Shown: in pieces, positions 1-10,312 of the stretch
How the letters are laid out: every line of letters begins with the position of its first letter
How positions within the stretch are numbered: the first letter of the stretch is position 1
DNA from: Primulina eburnea
Taxonomy: Eukaryota > Streptophyta > Magnoliopsida > Lamiales > Gesneriaceae
Direction: 5' to 3'
NCBI RefSeq assembly: GCF_022965805.1
Contig: NC_133108.1
Span: forward strand, 35,847,361-35,911,360
DNA: 64,000 nucleotides
Translations under genes and position numbers: made by a program
Notes under the pieces: generated by a model
Seen by the model: only the letters and a program-made list of their open reading frames with translations
Database searches by the model: none
Told to the model about the DNA's origin: nothing

Positions 1-1087
1 CATTATATGGTCTAAAACAGGCACCTAGAGCATGGTATGACACTCTATCACAGTTTCTTATTTATCATGACTTTACCATTGCAGCAGTATATAAAACTTT
101 GTTTACATTAGTCAAGAATAAGCATATTCTTTTAGTACAAATCTATGTTAATGATATCATTTTTGGGTCAACTAACCCCAAATTATGTGCAAAGTTTGGA
201 AAATTGATGCAGGATAAATTAGAAATGAGTATGATGGGAGAATTAACATTCTTCTTAGGATTACAGATTAAGAAACTGGAGACTGGAATCTTTATAAATC
301 AAGCCAAGTACACCAAGGAGCTTCTGAAAAAGTTCGGAATGGAAGCATGCTCTGCTGCTTCTACTCCAATGAGCTCATCTATTAAACTTGATAAAGATGA
401 AAGTGGTATTCCAGTAGAGGTAACTCAGTATCGCGGTCTTATTGGTTCATTATTATATCTAACTGCCAGTAGACCAGATATCATGTTTGCTGTTTGTATT
501 TGTGCTAGATTTCAATCTAACCCCAAACAATCTCATTATATTGCTGCTAAACATATTTTGAAGTACTTGAAAGGAACTCAAAATGTTGGCTTATGATATC
601 CCAATGATTCATCGTTAAATCTTATTGGATATTCAGATGCTGATTATGCAGGTTGCAAACTAGACCGAAAAAGCACAAGTGGTTTTTGTCAATTTCTTGG
701 TGATAGGCTGATATCCTGGTTTAGCAAAAAGCAGACTTCCATAGCCACATCTACTGCAGAAGCAGAATATCTGGCTGCTGGAAGCTGCTGCTCTCAGATA
801 TTGTGGATTCAGCAACAGTTAAGAGACTATGGGATTCAAGCCTCCGAATCACCTATATTCTGTGACAATACCAGTGCAATTGCAATCACACAAAATCAAG
901 TACTTCATTCCAGAACGAAGAACATTGACATCAGACATCATTTCATTAGAGATCATGTGCAGAAGAAGAACATTCATTTGAATACGTTTCTACTGATCAA
1001 CAAACAGCAGATATCTTCACAAAACCCTTACCAGAAAATAAGTTTTCTTACTTTCGTAACTCTCTTGGTTTGATAGATTTAACTTGA
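1..1087 (+). pseudogene. Ty1/copia (Sirevirus-type) pol, C-terminal part: RT and RNase H
   Basis: This is the end of a copia polyprotein entering from the left edge: the reverse transcriptase fingers/palm (LYGLKQAPRAWYD at the very start), then RNase H (SDADYAGCKLDRKSTSG; the STAEAEYLAA stretch near 750-780). It is broken in at least three ways. The RT catalytic box reads YVND where YVDD is expected (about 145-156). A TGA at 594-596 sits where copia proteins usually have Trp before YP. A one-base deletion around 977-980 shifts the frame, after which the usual ADIFTKPLP tail runs in another frame to a TGA at 1085-1087. The element is therefore dead for self-mobilisation. Its env-like ORF, PPT and LTR downstream fit the Sirevirus (SIRE/Maximus) clade. 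Confidence 0.9.
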
Positions 1088-2282
1088 TTATCTTCTGTTA
1101 TCTTGGTTAGCTTTTATTCTTACTCGATTATTTATCGTATTGAACTAACAGTAAGTTATTTGCAGAAAAGCAGAAGGGAAAAGTCAAATACGTAAACTGA
1201 AACTTTATTAGAAACCACTTCAGTACATTACACGATGCAGAAATAAAAGCAGTAGATCTACAAGTGCTTCCTTAACCAGAAGCTTTACATGTGACTTTTT
1301 GCATTAGTAATATCAGCAGATCGCAGTATCTTCAGCAGGAATAGGTTAATCTTCGTCAAAAGAGATTCCAGCAAGCTTAAAGGCCTAGAAAGAATCTAGC
1401 AAGCTTGGGTCTTGTTAGCACTAATGTATTGGAAAAAGGCTTACAGAGATACAACTGAAAATATCAGCATCATCAATCAACCAGCACTCTCTTATTGCAT
1501 TAGAAAGCCTCTGGAAAAGATCGATACTGCATCTCAGACTAAATAGAAGCAACAAATCTTTTTGATAGTTGATATTACAACTCCAGGAGTTTGATCCAAG
1601 GATCATTACGTAAATAATGACATCCTCAAACTTCTCTCTGAACATTTTTGCTTCGACTCCTGGATCAGACTCTAACTCTTTTTTAACTTGAGTTTTCATG
1701 TTAGATTATACCTGTTTAACTTCGTTCAAGTTGTGCAGGTATTTATAGAGGAAACAAAGACTCTTGCGACTGTTCATTCTCAACGGTTCAGATTGAGAGA
1801 TTGCCAAGAGTCACTTGTCGCTTTAATGACCACTTATTAGTTGCATTTACCGAGGGGGAACAGTATCTTAGTCAGACTAAGATTTTGACACCTTTTTCAG
1901 AAAACAGATAGAATGTTTGTCTTTTCGATAAAACTACAAGTCTGCTAGTTTTTGTCAAAGTGCTCAAATATTTCAGCACCCTGAAACTTCCAGCAGACGT
2001 TATCATAAAACGACAAATCCTCTTCTGACTTTTTTTAGTAACCGTCTGGACAACCCGTCTTTTTCAAATTTTCAAAATCATTCGTATATCTGACAATTTC
2101 TGCAAATCTTTTCAAACACTCAACCAAAAATATACTGACACGTGTCTTTATGTTTATTTGACGGCTGTTTAAATTTCACCTTTTCATCTTTACTGTTTCA
2201 TAACTATTGTTATTCGGCTACTGCTTTCTCTCCATCATCTCTAACTACTGCAAATTATATCTGATTCTATCTTCATACAGAA
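1088..2282. other. pol to env-like spacer of the Sirevirus-type element
   Basis: Internal region without a sense ORF. It contains a short antisense ORF (1421-1699) with a TATA-like box (1740-1747, reading TATAAATA on the - strand). It ends with a branch-point-like CTAAC (2241-2245), a pyrimidine-rich tract and an AG (2279-2280) three bases before the env-like ATG, so the spacer may act as an intron or leader for the env-like ORF. That role is inference. Confidence 0.5.
1421..1699 (-). CDS. Antisense ORF inside the Sirevirus-type spacer, unrecognised
   Basis: A 92-codon ORF starting MKTQVKKELESDPG on the strand opposite to the retrotransposon. I do not recognise a domain. What supports it beyond chance is a TATAAATA box on the same strand (1747 down to 1740), 41 bases before the ATG at 1699. 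The N-terminal half is charged and the C-terminal half hydrophobic. Antisense ORFs between pol and the 3' LTR are known from some plant gypsy elements (Grande, Ogre); whether Sireviruses carry one is not something I can verify here. It may be a chance ORF. Confidence 0.3.
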   Translation of the reverse strand: MKTQVKKELESDPGVEAKMFREKFEDVIIYVMILGSNSWSCNINYQKDLLLLFSLRCSIDLFQRLSNAIRECWLIDDADIFSCISVSLFPIH

Positions 2283-5075
2283 ATGGCCGGAGCATACTCT
2301 CTCAACGCTTATCAAGTAAACTTTGTTTCTGTTCTCAACATCAAGGATGAGAATCTCGTTAAAATGTTTCAAGACATTGAGAAATCGGGACTCAGAAAAT
2401 TCCTGGAAGCACCAGCTGTGATTTACAAAAATCCTCTCCTGGATTTTTATGCTAAAGCGACAGTACATGAAGGAAAGATTGTTCATTCTCAAGGAGATGC
2501 ATCCATCTCTATTAATGCCGCAATTTTGGGAGTGACCTTCCTCCTTCCACTCTCAGGTATTTCTGAACTATCTGATATCTCCAAGATAGATATGTCTGTT
2601 GCGCTCAGCTCTTTCTCAGCCTCTGGAGAAGAATTGTCTCCCTCTTGTCACAAGAAATTACTTAAAATGGAATATCAAATTCTGGCCGATATTGTGGCAA
2701 AAGCCATTTTAATCAAAGCCGGCACTTTCGACAAGTTGACTAAGGAGAAAGTTCAAGTGATGACTGCCATCACTAAGGGAATCAAAGTGGACTGGAGTCA
2801 TTTCCTCTTTAGAATTATGAAGGATATGATTGTCAGGAAAAGTTCTGCATTCGCTGTTCAAATCAGCGCAATGCTCAAGGATGCTGGTTTCGCCTCTACC
2901 AGTGATCAAGATGCTGCTTCAATATCCATGATTGATGCTGAGAACGTACTTGCTTTAAGGCCTAAGCCAACCGTGACTGAGTTTGTCGCCTTGAAAAAGG
3001 AAATTGGAGAAACTGCTTCTGAGGTTCAAAAACCTCAAAAGAAAATTAAAAGGAAAAGAGTGATCATTTCGACTGATTCGGACAAAACAGCATCAGAAGA
3101 GTCTGCTGCTGATGTTCAACCACCCGTACCAACTCCAACCAAGAAGAAAGCTTGCACCATTCTTAAGATCAAGAAGACAGCAGCACTGTCTGAGATTGAG
3201 AAAGTACCTATCAGACAGGTATTTCTAGAAGTGGTTCCTTCTGTTCCACCATTGCTCCTACGACTGTACAAGCTACTGCATCTATTCCAGCACCATCTAC
3301 TGCTTCTGTTTTCAAGCCGTCGTCTGAAATAGTAATTCGAGAATCAACAAGCGGGTCTTCTGCATTCCGACCCATCTTGCCTATTTCATCATTTGATAAA
3401 GGCAAAGGAAAAAAATGATCGAAGAACCACCAGTTTTTGGACTCAAAACAACAGTAACCACCGGTGTTGACCTTCATCTGGCAGAAATCGAAAGCTCTGC
3501 AAATGATGACATGAATTTTTTTATGAGTGGCACACGGTCCGACTTTTCCATTCTTTTGCTTACTTCAAGACAAAAGGGACCTATGCCAAAATGATGAACG
3601 CAGAGAAGAGAATTTTTCAGCTTGCAAAAACGGAAAATATCATCGAGGCCTTGCGCAGAAGGAGTTTCGTCCTCGATCAGCTGAAATGTCAAGCTAGAAT
3701 CGGTTCTGAAAGTTCTTGAATCGAATTTTGATCCTACTTTTCCTACTGCTGTTCAGGATCAAAATGTTATTTTGATTCTCTCTGACAAGTTAAAACAGAT
3801 GCGTGAGCAACTTCTTGCTCAAGAACAAGGCTTTGGCGAGCCTATTCCAGACTTCCAACAGATTCAGACAGTTGAGGAAAGGACTACAGCCTCACCAAAG
3901 GCTTCTGCTCTCAGTATTCCTGCTTCTCCAACAAGGCCCATTCCGTCCTCTTCGCTGTTATCTGTACATGAACTGGCTTCGGTTGAAGAAGTTATTGAGT
4001 CGATTGTTCCAACGATCTCTACTACTCAGGAAGCAGCACCGGTTACTTCATTGCCACCTTCTCCTTCTCTGACCCCAGTGCAACATATAGCAGAACCAGA
4101 TGCTACTTATCTCTTGCCAAATTTAGAGAAATTTTCTACTGCTCATCAAGCAGAAATGCACATTCTTCTGAATCAGGCTTCTGCACCTTCAACTGCAGAA
4201 CCATCAGACTCACCGGCTGTCATTGCACCATCGGAAGAAATTTTGGCCTCTGACTTGGCTGTTCCCGCTGAAGAAATTGCTCTTCCACTGGTTGCTGCTG
4301 AACCTACTGTCTCTACACTTCCAGAAGAAAGCTCAGCAGAACATGGTTCTTCTACTGCTTTGGTGGACACTAATCTTGTTTCTACTGCATTGACTACCTC
4401 TCATCCTGTTCTAACTCAGACGAACTCTCGTCTTGTTGAGATTAAGCAACGCATGCTTGAGCGAACTTCCTCCCCAGAATCAGATACATTAACTTGGAAT
4501 TTCATATTGAAACTCTGCAACGGGAACTCAACAACGTGTCTGACTTAGTCAAACAAATGTCCTGTGAAAGTATTTCAGAATTCAGTGGTGCTCAAACTTT
4601 CAGAGAACGCATGGGGAAATACATTTATAACACGGCGGAAAACATGGAGAGAATGCATGCTGAAGCCATCGTTTTCAGACAGGCTATATCGAGAAATCAC
4701 AGTAACATCATGCTTGCTCAAACTGATATACTCAACCGAATCACTGAGCATGATGATCTCTTCCGATCATTTTCTACTTCATTGGAACTTATGGATGCCA
4801 AGATTGATTCTCAAAATCAATCTCTCACTACACTGAATAATCGCATCTCTTCTCAAACTCCGTATCTGGAGATGCTAACCGATGGCATTCAGAACCTATC
4901 CGGAAGACTGAATGACCTCTTCGCCCATGTAGTTGCCGTTGATGCCAAAAAGAGGGAAGATAGAAGAGATTCAGCAGGAGCTAGGCAATCAGAAGCTGAA
5001 GCTGAACCTTCAGACAGAAGACTTCAAGAACCTCAGAATGAAGAAGTCATCTACAGGGATATTGAAACTGATTGA
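2283..5075 (+). pseudogene. Sirevirus env-like ORF, broken by frameshifts
   Basis: The region between pol and the 3' LTR holds a long protein in pieces. Piece one is 2283-3332, from an ATG in a good context (MAGAYSLNAYQVNF). Piece two is a short stretch near 3415-3590. Piece three is 3772-4548, rich in Ser/Pro/Ala/Glu. Piece four runs to a stop at 5073-5075 and has coiled-coil-like heptads and a charged C-terminus (EPQNEEVIYRDIETD). The pieces lie in different frames, so I infer at least two frameshifts plus a stop in an A-run near 3408-3417. Position and size fit the env-like ORF of Sireviruses, though I see no clear transmembrane segment. From memory, the N-terminus resembles proteins repeatedly annotated in Dorcoceras as splicing-factor-like, probably the same retroelement ORF. 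Confidence 0.75.
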
Positions 5076-5170
5076 TCATTTACTTTGATACTTTATTGAC
5101 TTTATCCTTTGCTTAAATGATTATCTGCTTTATTTAACGACTTTCTACTGTTTAGGTTTTGGCATCACCA

Positions 5171-5183
5171 CAAAGGGGGAAAT
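5171..5183 (+). other. Polypurine tract of the Sirevirus-type element
   Basis: The purine run CAAAGGGGGAAAT lies directly before the TG start of the LTR at 5184, the expected place for plus-strand priming. Confidence 0.85.
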
Positions 5184-6185
5184 TGTTAGACATGAATTTT
5201 ATTGTGGCAATGATAACTAAAACCAGCAGACCAGAACAGTAGACTAACTTATCAGAAGCTGTTGGTCTAATAAAACTAAAAGCAGTAGAAAGGATAGTAA
5301 TACAAAACCAGTAGAAGACGTTGCCTAACGTTGCTACCTTAATTGTTACCGTTAAGAGTTCCTAGTACTAGTATTAATTGCACCATTAAATACTATACGG
5401 AGTCATTTAATGCATTTTACCCAATCAAGTATAAAACAAGACTGATTGTTTTATAGCTTTTCTGCAGGAACCTCTTTTGGTAATAAAGCTGATTGTATCA
5501 GTTATCTGGAGACATCCTCTGATTATGAATGTTGAACTCAGTCGATTATATATACTTGGATCAAACCCTTATACGACACGACACTTCGCATAATATCATC
5601 TTTCAAGGAACAAAGCTATTCTCTCTTAACAGACAAATCCCGAAACTCCTTGAGTACTTAAAGTTCAACACAAAGAAAAGTAGCACACGCTTCATAGCTA
5701 ATATCTGATCTTTTGAAGATCATCTTGTGCTACTGATTCTTACACTCTTCACAATCTTTACATCACTTATACTTTATCAGGAAGAGTTTGTAATATGAAA
5801 AGAGTCTTTTCAGAACTTTGTGTTTCGCATTTTTGTAAGTTGAGTAACTAAGAGTTTCAGTAGACCGAGGTGTAAGTCCTTCTGAAGTGGGTGTGTTGTA
5901 CTGTAATTTCCAAAGTCTTTTAGTTATACCTTCTGGAAACAGAAGAAGGGGAGACGTAGAAGATTCCATCTTCGAACTTCCATAAACAACTGCTGCTTAC
6001 TGTTTTTATTGTCTTTCAATTACTTCATCAGATTGTTTCCGCACGTTTTATTGTAATCCAGGTGAAATTATACGCACAAGATAAACTACTATCCCTAACA
6101 GGATTTTAGTACCTCATCAGAAAAGAAAGAAAAACGAGTAGAGTTTATTCACCCCCTCCTCTAAACTCAACTTCGATCCTCAACA
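5184..6185 (+). repeat. 3' LTR of the Sirevirus-type copia element
   Basis: A 1,002-bp LTR that starts TGTTAGACATG right after the PPT and ends CTTCGATCCTCAACA. A TATA-like AGTATAAAAC occurs near 5429. The following sequence (TTATGTATGTAATA) is a monomer of the tandem repeat seen again at 7024 and 8966, so the element inserted into the satellite array; the 5' target copy is outside the window. The 5' LTR is not in view. Confidence 0.85.
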
Positions 6186-9100
6186 TTATGTATGTAATAA
6201 AGTACGATATATACTAAAATTGTTGTGTTTGTGTGATGAAATTAACCTATTTTATGCTGAGTATTATTATGATATCAACTTTTGTTAGGTATATTAAAAT
6301 CATGGTAAGTAGTTGGTTTCTAACTCTTACTCAATAAATTGAGATATGAGTTTGATTTTTTATGCTAGTATTTCTCCTTGGAATATATGCTCAAATTCCC
6401 AATTTATGTGCTCAATAGTGTATGAAATATACTGAAATTATTGTGCTTGTATGCTTGAATTAACCTATTTTGTGCTAGAAATTATTATGCTACTGACTTG
6501 CGTTAGGTGGATTAAAACCATGGTAAAGAGTTGATTTCCCAACTCTTACTTCATTAAATCGAGACATGAGTTTGTATTTTTTTGTTAGTAGTTCCTCTCA
6601 GAATATATGTTCAAATTCTCAATTTATGTACACAATAGAGTACGGAATATACTTAAATTGTTGTGGTTGTATACTGAAATTGTTGTGTTAGGTGGACTAA
6701 AATCATGATAAAAAGTTGGTTTCTCAACTCTTACTCATTAAAATTGAGGCATGAATTTGCATTTTTATGCTAGTGGTTTCTCTAAAATTTATGCTCAAAT
6801 TCTCAATTCATGTGCCCAATATAATACATAAAAAAATATTGAAATTGTTGTGGTTGTGTGGTGGAATTACCCTATTTTGTGCTCAATATTATTATGATAT
6901 TGACTTTTGTTCGGTAGATTAAAATCATGGTAATGAGTTGACTTCCCAACTCTTACTCAATAAATTGATATATGAGTTTACTTTTTTATGCTAGTGGTCC
7001 CCCTCGGAATCAAATTCTCAATTTATGTATGTAATAGAGTACGATATATAGTAAAATTGTTGTGTTTGTGTGATGAAATTAACCTATTTTGTGCTGAGTA
7101 TTATTATGATATCAACTTTTGTTAGGTATATTAAAATCATGGTAAGTAGTTGGTTTCTAACTCTTACTCAATAAATTGAGATATGAGTTTGATTTTTTAT
7201 ACTAGTAGTTCTCCTTGGAATATATGCTCAAATTCCCAATTTATGTGATCAATAGTGTATGAAATATACTGAAATTATTGTGATTGTATGCTTGAATTAA
7301 CCTATTTTGTGCTGGAAATTATTATGCTACTGACTTGTGTTAGGTGGATTAAAACCATGGTAAAGAGTTGATTTCCCAACTCTTACTTCATTAAATCGAG
7401 ACATGAGTTTGTATTTTTTTGTTAGTAGTTCCTCTCAGAATATATGCTCAAATTCTCAATTTATGTACACAATAGAGTACGGAATATACTTAAATTGTTG
7501 TTGTTGTATACTGAAATTGTTGTGTTAGGTGGACTTGTTGGGTCGATAAATCAGAGGATATAATTATTGATTTTGTGCTTCAGTAATATCAATTAATTTG
7601 AGAGTGCAATCTTATTCTTTTAGTGTAGTAGAATAAGATTAATAAATTATTTTGATTAATCATGAGTTGATTGGATCAAATTAATTTATTGGAGCTTAAT
7701 TTAATTGAATCCGACCAGGTCCCCTTGGTGGCTCTAACATAAACTCGGATAAATTATATGAGTTATAATTTATGGTATATGTAGGATAAATTTATCTGGA
7801 CAGAATAATACATGGAAGTTTATCAGTTAATCTTCTAGATATGATATAATATATTCTGTCCATTTAAATTTATATTTTAAAAGATATTGTCGTTATCTTT
7901 TTGTTACAAGATATCACAAATATATTATATATATATATGTGATATTGTAACTTGTGACCACACATAATCCTACGTTAAGAGTTTGAGAGAACACCAGAGA
8001 AAGCTTGGAGGTTTGAAGCGTAGATCCAGTGCAGAAGAAGATCGTAAACACGCTTCAAGGGTAATCTCTATTTCTCTGTGTTACAATTAATTAATTCGTG
8101 TTAAATACGTAGAACAATCGATCCTGTGAAGAAGAGAGGATTGAAATCACAATAAATTAATTTTTGTGATCCGATCTTCTCGATCTTGGCTAACAGGACT
8201 AAAATCATGGTAAAAAATTGGTTTCTCAACTCTTACCCATTAAAATTGAGGCATGAATTTGCATTTTTATGCTAGTGATTTCTCTAAAAATTTATGCTCA
8301 AATTCTCAATTCATGTACCCAATATAATACTTAAAAAAATATTGAAAATTGTTGTGGTTGTATGGTGGTTTTACCTTATTTTGTGTTAAATATTATTATG
8401 ATATTGAATTTTGTTCGGTAGATTAAAATCATTGTAATGAGTTGACTTCCCAAATCTTAATCAATAGACCGAGACACGAGTTTTCTTTTTTTATGCTACT
8501 GGTTCCCCTTGTAATATATGCTCAAAATTTCAATTTATGTACCAAATAGAGTACGAAATATAATGAAATTGTTGTGGTTGTATACTTGAATCAACTTATT
8601 TTGTTCTGAATATTATTATGATATTTACTTTTGTTAAATAGCTTAAAATCATGGTAATGAGTTGTTTCTCAACTCTTACTCATTAAATTGAGACACGAGT
8701 TTGCATTTTTATGTTAGTGGTTTCCCTCGAAATTTATGCTCAAATTCCCAATTTGTGTACCTAATATAATATGAAATATACTGAAATTGTTTTGGTTGTA
8801 TGGTGAAATTACCCTATTTTGTGCTGAATATTATTATGATATTGACTTTTGTTATGTAGATTAAAATCTTGGTAAGGAGTTGGTTTCCCAACTCTTACTC
8901 AATAAGTCGATATATGAGTTTACTTTTTTATGCTAGTGGTCCCCCTCGAAATCAAATTTTCAATTTATGTATGTAATATAGTACGATATATACTAAAATT
9001 GTTGTGTTTGTGTGATGAAATTAATCTATTTTGTGCTGAGTATTATTATGATATCAACTTTTGTTAGGTATATTAAAATCATGGTAAGTAGTTGGTTTCT

Positions 9101-9425
9101 AACTCTTACTCAATAAATTGAGATATGAGTTTGATTTTTTATGCTAATAGTTCTCCTTGGAATATATGCTCAAATTTCCAATTTATGTGCTCAATAGTGT
9201 ATGAAATATACTGAAATTATTGTGATTGTATGCTTGAATTAACCTATTTTGTGCTGGAAATTATTATGCTACTGACTTGTGTTAGGTTGATTAAAACCAT
9301 GATAAAGAGTTGATTTCCCAACTCTTACTTCATTAAATCGAGACATTAGTTTGCCTTTTTTCGTTAGTAGTTCCTCTCAGAATATATGCTCAAATTATCA
9401 ATTTATGTACCCAATCGTGTAAGAA
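6186..9425. repeat. Tandem repeat (satellite-like) array, ~219-bp monomer
   Basis: About twelve imperfect copies, counted on the anchor AACTCTTAC at about 6322, 6541, 6725, 6949, 7159, 7379, 8228, 8452, 8671, 8890, 9101 and 9320. Spacing is 210-224 bp, except two short monomers of ~184 bp (starting 6541 and, after removing the solo LTR, 7379). The short ones lack the segment around AACCTATTTTGTGCTG. Many monomers carry the dyad AAGAGTTG-N6-CAACTCTT. No coding potential. Both sides bear retrotransposon insertions. Confidence 0.85.
7536..8195 (+). mobile_element. Solo LTR (copia-like) inside the tandem array
   Basis: A 660-bp insertion with LTR ends TGTTGGGTCG...CTTGGCTAACA, flanked by a perfect 5-bp duplication GGACT (7531-7535 and 8196-8200). 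The undisturbed monomer at about 6690 reads GGTGGACTAAAATCATG, which is the empty site. A TATA-rich stretch at 7921-7942, followed by leader-like sequence, suggests + orientation. There is no internal region, so this is a solo LTR left by LTR-LTR recombination. The copia assignment is only by look. Confidence 0.85.
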
Positions 9426-9451
9426 ATTTTTTTTAAAAAAAATGGATCAAA

Positions 9452-9584
9452 TAGCGACGGTGTTTGATTAAACCGTCGCTATTAGCGACGGAAATAACAA
9501 CCGTCTCATTTGAAACTTAGCGACGGTTTTACTTATATCCGTTGCTATATGTAAATAGCGACGGTTTGTTTTAAACCGTCGCTA
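9452..9584. repeat. AGCGACGG inverted repeat cluster
   Basis: Several copies of TAGCGACGGT(TT) alternate with their reverse complement AAACCGTCGCTA just past the satellite array. The same motif occurs at 42418-42620, 44126-44310 and 61530-61670. At 44069 it follows a CACTA-type terminus, so this is probably a sub-terminal piece of a CACTA-like element; no terminus is visible here. Confidence 0.55.
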
Positions 9585-9592
9585 AATACGAA

Positions 9593-10312
9593 TTTTTTTA
9601 CCAGCATGAACTGTAAAATAAAGTTTTTGGTATGTCAGGGAGTGCAGCTAAAAAAATTCTGACCTAGAGACTGAACACAAGTTTCACTTTCTGAACGTGG
9701 ATTTTTCTCTAATTATCCCTGATAATATTATATTATATATTAAATATATACAATAAAAATAAATAAGCAGGAAAATAAATATTATTAATTTTGAATATTG
9801 TTACATTTTTCTTGTGTTTTGAAGTTTGGAAAAATATGGAGAACCGAATCTTCAAGTATCGTACTGATAACATGTTAAAAATAAAAATTTAAAGTAAAAA
9901 GTAAAAATTTCAAACTCTCAAAATATATTAAACTACACAATTTATAAAATTTTGTGTACTCAATTGTGTTCTTATTCACAAACTGAGAGATTTATTTATA
10001 AAATTTCTTTGAAAATAATTCAGAAATAAATTCATCAACATACACTAATTTTCAATATTTACAACTCTTATTTCAATATTCAATAGTTGCACCTATTTAT
10101 TTTCAACAGTATATTTATATTTATATTTATCTATGCAATAAATCTTATTTTCTTGAAATGACAAAATTATCCCTCGTGCTTGAAGTATTTAGCTGGTTCG
10201 AGCCTTTCGCGGTTTTCACCTCACGATTCCCCAATTCGCCGCTTTTCAGAACTAGGGTTTCATATCTCAGCCGTTGCCTATTATTTTCTTCTCAGTATAT
10301 GCGTTTGCTGCA
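9593..10312. other. Intergenic region and TFIIIA 5' flank
   Basis: AT-rich DNA to about 10150, then more balanced composition toward the TFIIIA start codon at 10313, which probably includes the promoter and 5' UTR. I do not see a clear TATA box or other element I can defend. Confidence 0.4.

Noticed and set aside
2241..2492. - strand ORF over the env-like start
   Set aside because: Shadow of the env-like frame; no TATA box or motif supports it.
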